NCBI GenBank assembly: GCA_030762175.1
Contig: CM060830.1
Span: forward strand, 45,682,501 to 45,746,500
Source: Metallyticus violacea
Lineage: Eukaryota; Arthropoda; Insecta; Mantodea; Metallyticidae
DNA: 64,000 nucleotides
Direction: 5' to 3'
In this document: positions 11,651 to 22,820 of the stretch, one piece after another
Numbering within the stretch: the first letter of the stretch is position 1
Layout of the letters: the number at the start of each line of letters is the position of its first letter
The notes under the pieces: model-generated
The model's database searches: none
What the model was told of the DNA's origin: nothing
The model's input: the letters and a program-made list of their open reading frames with translations, nothing else
Program-made: the position numbers and the translations under genes

Positions 11651-13849
11651 TTCGGCAAGTGTGGGGAAGGCTCAATATTGAGGATACGATGTTTCTTATT
11701 GTATCACTTCTTAAGGGACTAAACGAAGTCTTAAGGTATTCATTAAAAGAATAAACTTTTGATTTTTTTAAGCTCCTGTTAAAAGAAAACGTGTATTTTT
11801 TTCTTATATATAATTGTAATGCCGAATACTATTAAGCTAGTTTCCTTTTTCTTATTAGAAGTTAGAAGAAACCTTGTAATGTTCTCTTCAATTTTCGTTT
11901 CCTAGCACACAAATTTATTTTCTATGAAAAGAATTCTTTTTCTATTTGGTGATTTTTATAGGACAATACTTCTTCGTATTTCACACTTTCTCCCAATGTG
12001 ATATTGTATCCCCCCAATAGTAATTGAAGACGATTTTTATGTCATAGTTTGAATTTGAAACAAAATAAGAAAATATAAATGTTGCTTGTATAATTATTAC
12101 CCACAGACTCTCTTTCCCTCCCACCTCCCTATTTAATAGCGCAACAGCATTTATTTTATGTCCGCTTTTCTTATTTCCGTTACTGTACCTTGCACCCATA
12201 AGTTTTTTAATCTAGTAAAGAGTCGAATTCTATCTGATAGTAATTATGCACATTAGTTCTGTCACCAATACTGAAAGAGAAAAATATAACATCAAGTTAT
12301 ATTCATGATCTTCATTAACAGACTCGGGAATAGAAATATAGCTTGCCAAAGTGTTTTGTTGCAATAGTTTAGTGAAAACTTTTCTGTCGTTTACGTAATA
12401 AGATGACGGCGAAATTTTTTTTAAAATTTAACAGGTCATACTCTAAAGGTCCTCGCATGGGAGTGAAACGTTATCCCTTCCATAACACTTCCCTTGCCAA
12501 GCCTGCACGGTTTATTACTGTTTTTCAAGGGAAGCTGGGCTGGTAATAAACAGGCCGTTGTGTGACGTCACGCTTGCATCACTTGTGTTCCGCCAGAGCG
12601 TGTATCTCTCACCCTGACCTTGATCGCTGAAGTCTTTCACAATCTCCACCTGATGTGAGCAGTCAGGAAAAAGAATACAATCAAGGGCGGGTATTTTTGG
12701 AGACGAGAGCTTCCTGAAGGCCACTAAATGGACCTTGTTAGTAAATGTCTTACAAATAGAGGAATTTTCGGACAGTAAGCACCTAAATTGAGTGCAAAAC
12801 TTAATGGCACGAAAGGGAAGGCTGAGTTGCGCGGAGACATGTTGCCAAACTAGGCAGGTCTGTATCAGCGGGGGCACTGTTTATCACAGCGCATTAAAAG
12901 TGTGCAGAAATGAAACTTTTGACATTTTTTTTCTTAAGTTCTCCTAACTTTCACTTTCTTATATTTGAAACCAATCCTTTGCCTTAGTAATTAATTTCTC
13001 ACTCATTTCTATGTAAAGGGTTTTGTTGTCAGACATTACCCTTCGTTATAATGGCTAATATTTACACATGCACATATTAACTCTGCAGAACAGAGTGATT
13101 AATTACTTTCTACCCCACCACGTATCCGTCCATATTTATAAATGGAGAGAGTGGTACGAGCTTTTAATACATGCATACGTAATATTGCTATAAATGTTGT
13201 GCTTTGTGTTGGAAACTACGATAACCTGAACATATTGATAAACAGTGTGTAAAAATAAAATTAACTCCGGTTTTTTTACCGCATTTGTAACATGGTGTAG
13301 AAATTTGGAGACCTACTTCCATTAAAAAAGCAGGAATAGAATGCTCATCTTACAAGAAAGATATGTGAGATTCAAATACAGTCCTGTAGGAACGCATAAA
13401 CATACTAACTGCGGTGTCGTATTAATAATAATGACTAAAGAAAGGAACACATTTGTCACACAGTAAAAACTTTCATAATTGCAATGCTAGAGGGGCGGAC
13501 AATTACCACATGGTATGCTTGAAAAAGCAGTAAATAATAGAGATGCTTACAGTTAGGGAAGATTGTTGTATAACGTGCCACAAGAGTTAAAGAATTGTAA
13601 TGGCTTAAAATCAAATCTCTTGAAAAATTACCTAATAAGAAAATGTCTTTAAAGATTTGATGATCTGTAAATAACCACAGGTAGGTGGGAAGTAAACTCC
13701 CTGTGGTAATATGCTTATAACTTTTTAATAATGGTCTATTTCTGTAAAACAAGTTTTGTTGTGGAGTTTAATATGGTAAAACTCTTATGCAGTGGAACTT
13801 AAAATTCCACATTTGCACCAATGTGTGTAACCTATGAGGAATATTTTCG
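11651..13849. other. Unassigned sequence with a 120-codon minus-strand frame at 12515-12877
   Basis: The minus-strand frame 12877-12515 encodes 120 residues in a patch with higher G+C than its flanks. It has no transmembrane segment, repeated motif or family signature that I recognise. The plus strand of the same patch is not open. I see no clear splice sites bounding it. It may be a chance frame or part of an exon or repeat; function unknown. The rest of the interval is AT-rich with nothing recognised. Confidence 0.3.
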
Positions 13850-14650
13850 ACTGATTGGGGTAGGTGAGGACATGGCGAATGCGATCCTCTAGTTTATCCA
13901 GCGTTTTTTGATTTGGATGGGGTACACCTTTTCCTTCGGTCAACCCCACAGGAAGAAGTCACATGCAGTGAGGTCAGGACTCCCGTGCTGGCCATTCATG
14001 CGGTCCTTGGCGACCCTACCTTCGTCCTGGAAAATGTTGAGCGAGCCGGTCACAACGTTTAGTGTAAAATGAGGGGCGGCATTATCTTGCACGAAAATGA
14101 GCTCATAGATGTTATCCCAGGTGGAGACAATTGCCCAAATTTATTTTCCAGCATGGCTCATTATCGTTCATAGTGTCTCGAAGAATGAACGGATCTACAC
14201 CTTTGTTGAATGCTATGCTACACACACTGTGACCTTTGGATAGCTTTGAGATTTTTCATTCGTGACCCCCGGGTCCTGCTATACCCGGTAGTGACAGTTG
14301 TGGCGATTAACAAACCCTCCTACATGAAAAATGACTTTGTATCTCCAAATAATTCTGATTGTGTGGCGGGAAAGACTTTCACCAGCGACTTGTCATGTTG
14401 ATTTTTGGGGACTGCTGGTGAACATATCCTGCACCATTTGCACATTTTCCTCTGACCTGGATACTTCCACGAGCATCCGCCACAGATCCTGTGTTAATCA
14501 GTTTGCAATGGTAATTCTTGATGGTCTTTCGATCCAATGTTATCCAAGCTCATGCACTGCCCACTATCCTCTCTGCACCTGACGGAACACAACGGGCGGT
14601 CACCTGAGCTCTCTCCAGCACAGTAATGCGACGTGACATTTGATCACTTT
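13850..14650 (-). pseudogene. IS630/Tc1-like transposase relic (second type), C-terminal half clear
   Basis: Read on the minus strand, fragments match the insect transposase type whose catalytic C-terminus reads RSPDLTxCDFFLWG. An AAPHFTLNVV-like stretch (about 14060-14090) corresponds to the second catalytic Asp block. SPDLTACDFFLWG-like residues follow at about 13930-13990, then LTEGKGVPHPNQKTLDKLEDRI (about 13860-13930). Upstream, 14200-14650 gives broken reading with only patchy similarity and several stops. Frameshifts separate the blocks, so the gene is dead. This is the same general type as the relic at 20582-21290. The plus-strand frames 14210-14582 are shadows of it. Confidence 0.62.
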
Positions 14651-14843
14651 CTACCACAGTAAAGAAACCATTACAAGTCACATAAAAATATTAATCTATA
14701 CGAAAGTTATACGCATATTACAATACAAAGTTATTTCTCACCCACTCTGTAGTTGTGTGTACATATATGTATATACAGTATTTGTAATGCAATGCTGTAA
14801 ATTTAATGACAATGTTTGAAACATATTAACAAGTCTATAAGCG

Positions 14844-14845
<2 letters not shown>

Positions 14846-14894
<49 letters not shown>
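14846..14894. repeat. (ATT)n microsatellite
   Basis: About 16 ATT units. The poly-Asn frame on the minus strand is an artefact of this array. Confidence 0.95.
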
Positions 14895-14895
<1 letters not shown>

Positions 14896-15019
14896 TGCTC
14901 AAATATGCTTAGGTTGTTCTTTTGCATCAATTGGTATGTAAAGGAAAACAGAATTGCAATATTTGTCTTTAACAAGTGTGGTAAAAAACGCAAAAATATT
15001 TCCAAGTTGATGAAAATAT

Positions 15020-15165
15020 TTAATAAATTCTTTGATCTCACCGTAACCAAATTCAAGAAAATTTATTCTGCTGAAGACCGTCCGAAATCAGGCACACCAC
15101 GCACCACAAGGACTTCAGGGGTAGTCAAAACAGTGCATGAACTGAATCGCTGATATCCATTGTAA
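15020..15165 (+). pseudogene. Possible N-terminal transposase fragment
   Basis: The plus-strand frame ends SAEDRPKSGTPRTTRTSGVV, which resembles the linker after the second helix-turn-helix of Tc1/IS630 transposases (typically EDRPRSGRPRTxRT). The preceding lysine-rich 40 residues could be a degraded helix-turn-helix. The frame stops at 15153 and is followed by a GAT/AAT microsatellite. The match is one short motif, so this stays tentative. Confidence 0.35.
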
Positions 15166-15168
15166 GGG

Positions 15169-15192
15169 ATGGTGATGATGATGATGATAATA

Positions 15193-15242
<50 letters not shown>
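15169..15242. repeat. Compound (GAT)n/(AAT)n microsatellite
   Basis: Starts as GGT-GAT units and grades into AAT units, a typical pattern of point mutation followed by expansion. Poly-Ile, poly-Tyr and poly-His minus-strand frames over it are artefacts. Confidence 0.93.
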
Positions 15243-15245
<3 letters not shown>

Positions 15246-16944
15246 AAAACTCGGGAGTAAAATATTTCCACCAGGTCCATGTATCAAGATTATTGGCAAT
15301 CGGTGAGACATCTGGCAACACCTAACTTGAAGGAAAATAAGTATGAAACAGCAAAGGTTCCTTTAGTGTAGAGTTGCCAGGTTTTAAAATTGAGATTAAG
15401 AGGGATTTTCCATCTTGAAGAAGTTAATTCAGAAAACAAGAATATTTATGAGCCAATGTATTTCTTAAATGTTTCAATTAAATGTTATATCACTAATAGG
15501 CATCTTATTTGTTCAAGAGAAACAATTTCAAAGGTTTTTGTATAACTGTCGTAAGAAGTACAAAATTCCAAAAACTGTGTAAGATGTAAATAGCAATTAT
15601 CAAATTAATTATTCTGTGGTAATTTTCAGAAGTCATATTTACAATGTAAATAACATATAAATAATGTGCATTTTCTTATCTTTAAAACAACATAATTAAT
15701 GTACTCTAATTTATTTATAACATTCTTTGTTACTTTTCTATTAATAAAATCGCTATCTCTTTTTATAAATATGTAATATATTTACTTTTGCTATTTTTTT
15801 GTTTGATTTCATAGTATTTACAACACACGTTCTTTTCTTTGTTGTTACTAGTAGCAATGAATTTTTTAAAAAGCTATAATTTATTTTTTTTTTGTTACTT
15901 TGTGTTTTGCAAGTAAACTCATACCTGAGACAACTTGCAAATAAAAAGCAAGTCATGCTGAAATTTGTAACATTGTGCTTTTCAGCTTTAACCAGTTCAG
16001 TACATCAATCCATCGAGAGCACTCGCATTGTAAATCCTGGAGTGCTTGTTACAAATGACAATGCTTCAAATTTCCTTACTTCTTTATTCACAAAACACAG
16101 CTACCCACTCCGTATAAAGTTTACCGGCATGATGTATTTTACAGTTCAGCAATTCTCTAACACCGCATTACTTATCGTATAAATCATCCCGATTTAATAT
16201 CCAGCAGCTCATTAAAATGCACTGCCTTGTTAAGACAAAGAGGAAGAAAAGCACATGGGAAGCTCAGTACAGGGTATGCATGCCAATTATTATAAACTTC
16301 AGGGAAATTATTATCTGTCACATTTTATCATAGCTAATATCTTGCGTGTTGCGCTTCCAAAATTTTGGTCACTCTTTCTTCCCAGTTTTTAGTGAACAGA
16401 TCCTTTCCTGCAGTAAAAGTTTCTGTATTTCCTTTGTATTTACCAATCTGATCTAAACTTTGTTGCAAAAATTAGGTTTATTGAAGAATAACGAAATTTT
16501 GAGGGGTTTAAGTGGTAACTTCTAATGTCTTATTAACACTTGAATACAAATAACAGACCTATATTGCTATTTTTGTTCGTATAAAGTTATTACTTTTTCG
16601 GACTTTAACAAAAAGTATGACGAGGTCTTAAAAGCAGAAGAAAAATGGAAGACTGATTTTATTTTCTAGTAGAGTGCAGCCAACTGTTGCTTCTGTTCTC
16701 TTTGGCATATCGCAGAAATGACTTGACGTAAACTAGGAGGAATTGTGGTCAGTTCTCGTCTAGAAATGTGAAATCTTCACCAACTTCTGTGTGAAATTTG
16801 GCCACAGTACTCTAAACAACAGCAGTTTTATATACTGTTCTCACGATAGATATACAAGTCTGTACAACCTTGGTAACAAATGCCACCTTAAACCTGTATT
16901 GCTCCCCCTCTGAATGGTGCAACTTCCTCGTTTCTGGGAGTCTC
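15243..16944. other. AT-rich, nothing recognised
   Basis: No family similarity and no supported coding region. The plus-strand frame 15892-16182 (96 codons) begins with hydrophobic residues but shows no recognisable domain and lies in ordinary AT-rich sequence. It could be chance. Confidence 0.4.
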
Positions 16945-17132
16945 ATCCTAAGTATGGTTCCTTCGGAAGAGAAGTAAAGCTGTGTGTTCCATGTCGTAAA
17001 TTTACGGCACAAAAAAGAGCCTCAAGCCTAGAAGAAGAGGCCTCTGAGCAAATTTATCGGTCGTTTCAAGCCCTGAATTGAACGGGGCGTTGATGACTTG
17101 AGATGTCAGAGCGTCCATAAATAAACCAAATC
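16945..17132 (+). mobile_element. SINE-A copy 3, 5'-truncated
   Basis: Begins inside the SINE-A body (cctaagtatggttccttcgg) and runs to the tail gagcgtccataaataaacc. The tRNA-like head is missing, as expected of incomplete reverse transcription. It abuts a Tc1 transposase relic immediately to the right, which suggests insertion into or next to that element. Confidence 0.9.
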
Positions 17133-17134
17133 AT

Positions 17135-17530
17135 CCTTAAATGATGTGGTGTACTATTCTTGACTTGATGAACATGAACCCATGTCAACATTTGGTGCTG
17201 ATGTGATGGACCAAAGTCCAAACGTCGCAAAGAGCGTCTGAAAAACACGTTTGCCTATTAGAACACTGCCTGGCAGTATAACTGTTGATATTGACATAAT
17301 TTACATCGTGTACTTCACGGACTTCTTGCTTGAAGAGTAAGGAAACCCGTCTGCAGGAGAGGTTTTCCTTGATCTTCCAGTGCTAGGTCTCTCTTCCACT
17401 GTTCCTATCTCTCTTGGCAAGCCTCTGAGATACTCCTAGAGCTTCTGCCACATCAACTTGCTTTAATCCAGATTGTAACATACCTAATGCAAGTTACGAC
17501 TCAACAAGAGCTACTTTCCTTCTCTCCATT
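17135..17530 (-). pseudogene. Tc1-type transposase relic, N-terminal half
   Basis: On the minus strand the reading ALGMLQSGLKQVDVAEALGV (about 17500-17440) matches the first helix-turn-helix of Tc1-family transposases, which binds the inverted repeats. It is followed by a broken second helix-turn-helix region and by ARQCSNRQTCF and RSLRRLDFGPSHQHQMLTW (about 17265-17175), equivalent to the ARRPLRRLPLTxxHRxxRLxW linker of the family. Frameshifts and stops interrupt it. The catalytic half would lie to the left, where SINE-A copy 3 now sits; no clear catalytic block is visible beyond that SINE. Confidence 0.68.
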
Positions 17531-17974
17531 GCTATTTTGTCCTTAAATGAGAAACACTATGCTTCTTGTCTTAAAAATAAAGAAGAATCACTGTTTAGTG
17601 TAATCTCCCTCCCCCTGCACGCATTTCATATATTGTTGCAATAATAATAAAACAAAATTCTGTTGTTATTTCAGTAAACAGAAGAAGTCTTAATATCTTA
17701 TTTCGTTTTATGCTATTGGTGCCACTATTAACAATTAAAATTAAAATACATGTTACATTTGCTACATATTTTATAATATTAGCATATGGCGGGAAAAAAC
17801 CGGAAACAAGTTTGAAGAAGTAAGTCTTTCCCTGTATCATCATCGAAATATTTCTGCAGGACTTTGGTGCAATCATCTACACTTTTAATATAACTTCCAA
17901 TTGCTTCCCAATCACAGGGGATTGAGAGACATCTTGTAGGCATATCTAATTCTTTCTGAATACACTAAATCTTT
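17531..17974. other. Nothing recognised
   Basis: AT-rich sequence between the Tc1 relic and SINE-A copy 4. The 93-codon minus-strand frame 17595-17876 has a hydrophobic patch but no recognisable family. Confidence 0.4.
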
Positions 17975-18145
17975 CACGGATTCAATTCCTGTCGGGGTCA
18001 ATAGATTTTTCAGGGCGTAAAAATCTCGAGCGAAAGACCTTCGGAATGTACTTCAAGCCGTGGGTACCGTGTTGTAGATTTACGGCACGTTAAAGAACTC
18101 CATACCTGAAAAAATAGAGATAAATTATCGACTGTTTCACGTCTT
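17975..18145 (+). mobile_element. SINE-A copy 4, old and truncated
   Basis: Retains ttcagggcgtaaaaatc, accttcgga, agccgtgggtaccgtg, gatttacggcacg and a broken ctgtttcacg. Both the tRNA-like head and the terminal tail are lost or unrecognisable. Divergence from the other copies is high, so this is an early insertion. Confidence 0.78.
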
Positions 18146-18635
18146 ATTTGTTGTTGGAAGTGATGTGCTTATCACTGTACCTCTGCTCTCTGTCGGTACA
18201 TAAGTGTACCTGAAATTTCTTGGTAATTGAAACCTTCCTCTAGGGAGGCGTCCATATTCCAGGACGGAACGACGGGCACTAACTAACTTGTTTGTGGGAA
18301 CCGGTGATATTAAAGATGGTTTAGTCAAAGTATGTTCTTCCAAATCATCTATGTAGCTTTGGCTAGTACTCCACGTTGATGTTTGCTGCAACATATTAGC
18401 TGAAGCTGGCTGAAATGAAAACTTGCTGCTTTTTGCCTCGCACTTTGAAGAAGAGCAAAACTTGTTTGATAATTGGGCTTTGAATTGATTCCTAATGGGA
18501 TCTACTTTCAGGACTTAGGCCGTAGTGACTTCCTCCTGTCCGCGAATATTTGGGTTGGTAGGAAAAAAAACCTTTCATTGAGTGAGAATGTCATTGACTC
18601 TGTTAATGATTTGAATATTATTTATTTATTTATTT

Positions 18636-18853
18636 AATTTTTATCGAACTTTTCTACTATTAAGTGCTTCTGGTTTTACAGTACGGTGGTGGCCACATGG
18701 CCGCTTGTTTAAGAAGAAAACAAATGCAGTTATTGGTATCTTCAGAAAGTGCTCATTTAGAACGACTCAGAACAAGGATATAGCATTATTACGAGCTCAA
18801 ATTAATAACTCCAGATTTAATCACTTGTTATAATTCAGAAACGCGAGCAAGTA
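18636..18853 (+). repeat. RepE copy 1
   Basis: A ~217 bp unit that recurs in opposite orientation at 42596-42812 with about 13 substitutions and no insertion or deletion (my count by eye, ~94% identity). One frame stays open through both copies for about 69 codons and ends at the same TAA. The unit has no tRNA-like head and no evident inverted ends. Almost all differences change the amino acid, so the open frame is probably not under selection. Family unknown to me. Confidence 0.82.
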
Positions 18854-18974
18854 TAAGGCTTTTCTATGGTCTGATTTTGTCTTTCGGAAGAGTTATGAGT
18901 CATCATCTCACTCTTCAATTGTTCATTCAAAATGAGCAAAATAATGCCTAAAGCCGTATAATGTTTTTATTGGT

Positions 18975-19200
18975 TAGTATTGTATCTTGTCATTTTCTGA
19001 AAAAGGAATATATTTTTTTTCTTTTACAATTGTTTTTGGTCTACAACTTCTATTCTGATCTTTAAAGGATGTTCTTTCTTCTAAAATTCGGCGAACTAGA
19101 AACTTCAACACTAAAGAGGGAGGGAGAGAACCCCACAAACGTTTAAATGACTGTGACACATTTAACCCTTGTTTAAAGTTATACAAAATAATTGCTTGAA
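18975..19200 (-). pseudogene. Possible transposase N-terminus (helix-turn-helix)
   Basis: The minus-strand frame reads FKQGLNVSQSFKRLWGSLPP then, after 16 residues, ERTSFKDQNRSCRPKTIVKEK. That spacing and the final basic RPKT motif resemble the N-terminal helix-turn-helix plus linker of the insect IS630/Tc1-like transposases also represented at 20582-21290. No catalytic part follows on the minus strand to the left. Could be chance. Confidence 0.38.
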
Positions 19201-20311
19201 AATGTTCCCTCTCAAGCTCAATTTTACACTAAACGCCCTTACAATTTCAACACTTGCTCAGAACTGGCTGGAACGAATCTCTTGCACCTGCTTTTGTTGT
19301 GGCATGCAACAAGGGAGCATTTAATTCGGAGTCAGACAATGGCGCACGTATGCCCACATTGACCGTGGTAATACCATTTACTTGCAAAGCACGATCATTG
19401 GTTCGAGTCCCGGTGTTAGCACTTTGTTCTTGTAGTTAAAAGGAACCATAACATAAAATTAAGATATTTATGCTCATTTTCTGATTAATAATGTGAGTAG
19501 TTACAACTAGAACTGAAAAAAAGTTTTCTTAAATGCCAATTCAAATACGCCATAAAATTAATTAAAAACCGAAAGAAAAGGCGAGAAGTATTAGATTTCT
19601 TAACAAATTTCATACCAAATGGTTGATTGAATTAAACTACCCCGAAGAAAGAAAGTATATTATACAGGGTGATTCGTTTGAGACGTCGAAAAAGTAAAAC
19701 ATTGTATACAGTAAACTATTGAAAATTACGGCCTATTAATGATACATACAATGTAGGGTAGTCAGATAATTCGTATCCAGCACATAGCACTCAACATGGC
19801 TGGTCATTGCGGAAGCTGCACAGATTATACTGCGTGACGCATAGCATTTCTGAAGTGATCCGTTATAATCTTCATTCTTTGGTCTTTGTGCGTACACCTA
19901 TACTCAGTAATGACTGCAAAGTATAAACAAAATCAATCTTGCAGGTTGACGTGAGTCAGTCAAGCATCCTTGTTCTGGAGTGGTCACTTTTAGGTTATGC
20001 TTCTGTTTTCGGCGATCTTGCAGTTCGGCTTCTTCTCGTTCCTGCCAAGCTTCTACACATTTATGACAGTGTCTAATTTGCAGGGGATGGTTAATGCTAT
20101 TTACTCAGGTGACATGCCTGCCTCCCATATCCCTATACTTCGTCTTCTGCTGATAAGTGAAAAGTTCGGAGCCGTTCTACTCTCAGACTTAATGTCAGCC
20201 ACTATACAGTTAGTAACCTTCCCTTCAAGCTGCACCTGCACGACTAATTCAAGCCAAGCTGCAGGCTTGATTTGGTTTATGATTTCCAGCCATAATTTAG
20301 CACTGGTGTAC
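19201..20311. other. Unassigned; contains a terminal-repeat-like string at 19671-19689
   Basis: The string tacagggtgattcgtttga at 19671-19689 resembles the outer end of insect Tc1/IS630 elements (tacagggtgtttc). It could be the 3' end of the transposon whose transposase relic lies at 20582-21290 on the minus strand. The intervening DNA is not recognisable as transposase. A B-box-like ttggttcgagtcc at 19399 has no convincing A box upstream. Confidence 0.4.
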
Positions 20312-20581
20312 ATCGATGGGCACTCTTTAACATCTCAGGTCCTCAACGTCTCATTCAATTCAGGGCGTGAACGGATCCACGAATTTTGCTCAGAGGCCTC
20401 TTCTTTCAGGCTTGAGGTTCTTTTACATACCGAACATCTACGACAGCTTTACTTCCCTTCTGAAGGAAGCCATACTTAGAATTTTATGCCAGAAAATGTC
20501 CATCGATTCTGGCCGGGTTTGAACCCGCGATCTTGTATGTTTAGGAGGCAAGTATGGCTACCACTACACCACCAGGACCGA
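20312..20581 (-). mobile_element. SINE-A copy 5, inserted beside or inside a transposase relic
   Basis: Full-length minus-strand copy. The head (20505-20581) has the B-box reading gtttgaacccgcg and the A-box end ccactacaccacc in reverse; the tail is at 20318-20340. Flanks tgtacatcgatg (about 20306) and tgtatacatcgatg (about 20583) look like a decayed target-site duplication. Transposase sequence resumes immediately to the right, so the SINE landed in or at the edge of an existing dead transposon. Confidence 0.9.
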
Positions 20582-21290
20582 CTGTATACATCGATGACTT
20601 AGGACCACCACATGCGTTAAGTCTCGTCTATTTGCAGGCCATGGGGGTGAATCTACCAGCGATTGTTAAATGTCTGGTTTAAACGATCCCGCATTCTGAT
20701 ATCCAATGTAGTGGAGCGCCATCATGTTGAAAGAAAATTGTGTCCGGTACACTATCTTGCTGTAATTATGAGAATGCAAATTGCTGGAGCACATCCACAG
20801 CACGAGCAGTCTGCTCCGCAAAAACAGAACGGACCGTAGAGTTTCTCACGGGTATTCCGCACCACACTTCCACTTTAGAACTGACTCGTTCAAATTCGTA
20901 GGAAACGTGTAGATTCTCGGTATCCTTAATGTTGTTGACTCTGCCACTCACATGAAATGTGGCTTTGTCCGTGAACAATCACTGATGTAACCCTTGATTA
21001 TCTGCTCCTATCCACTCACATCATGTTTGCAAAGATGAGATGGGCTGTGTAATTAAGCCTCTGTATGAAAACACCTTGAAGTATTGTCCGAACAGACCTC
21101 TGAAGTAGTTAGCATCTCTGCTGACAAACGGCGAAGTATCTTCCGCGAACTATTGAGTGATTATTGCTTACCGAATGCTCTCCTCCCTGTTTGTATACGC
21201 ACCCTTTGCCCGTCAGACTATTTACCAGGAACGTGCACCATTTAACAATGTCTCAATGTGGAGGGGCATGCCGGCAGTTGTACTGACGTC
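20582..21290 (-). pseudogene. IS630/Tc1-like transposase relic (DEATFHVSG type)
   Basis: On the minus strand the frame 20978-20766 reads FTDKATFHVSGRVNN, then SYEFERVSSKVEVWCGIPV and VFAEQTARAVDVLQQFA. These match an insect transposase type that reads DEATFHxSGxVN, RDSPKVNVWC and FFAExTVxxxxYLDML in the same order. After a frameshift the next block reads FFQHDGAPLHWISE (about 20690-20740), the second catalytic Asp block. The first catalytic Asp is present in the FTDKATF context. Upstream, 20980-21290 holds a weaker N-terminal match. Frameshifts and stops make it dead. The catalytic C-terminus should lie left of the SINE at 20312 but is not recognisable there. Confidence 0.72.
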
Positions 21291-21370
21291 TAAAAGCTGA
21301 CTCCATGTAACACAAACATTTTGCACTTAGACAAGATCGACTCCACTATCTAGACCGCAATGCAGGCAGA

Positions 21371-21538
21371 GAAGAAGAAGAAGAAGAAGAAGAAGAAGAA
21401 GAAGAAGAAGAGGGAGGAAGAAGAAGAAGGAGGAGGAGGAGAAGAAGGAGAAGAAGAAGGAGGAGGAGAAGAAGAAGGAGAAGAAGAAGAAGAAGGAAGA
21501 GGAAGAAGAAGAAGGAAGAGGAAGAAGAAGAAGAAGAA
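21371..21538. repeat. Purine tract, (GAA)n/(GGA)n compound microsatellite
   Basis: About 168 bases of almost unbroken purine on the plus strand, mixing GAA, GGA and GGAGGA units. Both strands give artificial frames (Lys/Glu-rich on plus, Phe/Ser-rich on minus). Long mirror-like purine tracts of this kind can form triplex DNA. Confidence 0.95.
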
Positions 21539-21645
21539 TAATAATCCCTACTCCAAATAGCAAATCCGAAAATTTAACGAGGTATTTATTATGTTTACAA
21601 AATGATATTTATCATTAGGCAAATATTTCGACGGTTTTTAGGAAT

Positions 21646-21911
21646 TTTTAATGGTATTTAACGCCCGTTTTTACTACTGAGGCACCACGGCATTGGACAT
21701 TGGTGATACATGAGATGAAATGATAAATTGGGAAAGGATTTTTTAAGGAAGGAAACGTTCCAGGACTAAGTTTAGAGTATCTCCCCGGCATTTGCCATTT
21801 ATGAGGACGGAGGAAAACCTGGAAAAAAACCTCAGTCATAGAGTACGGTTCTGACGGGATTCGAACCCCATACCTCCCGCCCACGAGTCCATGCCTTAAC
21901 GACCTCGGCGT
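21646..21911 (-). mobile_element. SINE-B copy 1 (tRNA-Ser-like head), with target-site duplication
   Basis: On the minus strand the head ends at ggttcgaatcccgtc (B-box type) and carries cgaggtcgttaaggc, as in tRNA-Ser. The body includes gcaaatgccggggag, and the 3' end reads tgcctcagtagtaaaaacgg followed by gcgttaaatacc. The first ~10 bases of the head are missing. Direct repeats tttttaggaat flank it (21635-21645 and 21912-21922). Confidence 0.9.
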
Positions 21912-21922
21912 TTTTTAGGAAT

Positions 21923-22333
21923 GTGAACCCCTTTTTATAAACTATATTTCGCCTATGTAATTGAAATATAAAATAATATAAATTCGACTTACATAGCATC
22001 ATTCATGTATAAAAATGGTTAATCAGCTACTGTTCATTACCGTTACTGCAACCCAATAAGTAATGAAATAAAATAACAATAATTATAGCACCAAAAACAT
22101 GCATAAATAAGAATGACTTAGACAAGCATTTTTCATTAATGTAACATGGATAACAATTATTTTAAGCATTTTACTGCAGTGCAAAATTAATGGATCATTT
22201 AAACAATCATGCATCTATATATATGGCTTTTGACTTTTGTAAAGGCATACAAATATGAATAGCCATTTTTATCTAATACAATGCTCTCTATAAGTAGAAA
22301 AAGCAATTTTAACCAAACTACTGAAAGGAAAAT

Positions 22334-22334
<1 letters not shown>
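21923..22334. other. Nothing recognised
   Basis: AT-rich unique-looking DNA between SINE-B copy 1 and an AAT microsatellite. Confidence 0.4.

Positions 22335-22335
<1 letters not shown>

Positions 22336-22381
<46 letters not shown>
22336..22381. repeat. (AAT)n microsatellite
   Basis: About 15 AAT units, producing a false poly-Ile frame on the minus strand. Confidence 0.95.
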
Positions 22382-22383
<2 letters not shown>

Positions 22384-22587
22384 TAAAGTAATGCAAAATA
22401 CAATTTAGTTTATATATGTATAAGAAAAAGTTGTGGGCCTTGTCAAGAATTCTTCTGAATATGTAATTTGATTTGCATAAGAAAGCTTCAATTGTCCAAT
22501 GCAACATTTATTTTACCAGCTTTCTCTATATCCATATTATGATCCATGGTAACCTTTCCATGACAACGTTTATTAATGAAATCATTC

Positions 22588-22787
22588 GTAAAAATCCTAA
22601 GTATTGCTTCTTTCGGAAAGGAAGTAAAAGTCCCGTGTCGTACATTTACGGCACGAAAAAGAACCTCAAGCCTGAAAGAAGAGGCATCTGAGCAAAATTT
22701 GTCGGTCGTTTCACGCCCTGAATTGAATGGGATGCTGATGAACTGAGAAATTAAAGAGCGTCCGCAAATAAAACAAATCAATCTTTC
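22588..22787 (+). mobile_element. SINE-A copy 6, 5'-truncated
   Basis: Starts at gtaaaaatcctaagtattgc within the body and extends through gtacatttacggcacg, caagcctgaaagaagagg and the tail agagcgtccgcaaataaaac. The tRNA-like head is absent. Body identity to copies 7 and 11 is high, so the insertion is fairly recent. A short ATT array follows at 22799-22820. Confidence 0.92.
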
Positions 22788-22820
22788 AATTAATGAATTA
22801 TTATTATTATTATTATTATT

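Noticed and set aside
14835..15321. Poly-Asn, poly-Ile, poly-Tyr and poly-His proteins
   Set aside because: Translations of ATT and GAT/AAT microsatellites.
19320..19440. Possible tRNA gene (ttggttcgagtcccgg)
   Set aside because: A B-box-like string exists but there is no A box at proper distance and no acceptor stem.
21327..21563. Ser/Phe/Leu-rich (minus) and Lys/Glu-rich (plus) proteins
   Set aside because: Both are artefacts of the purine tract at 21371-21538.
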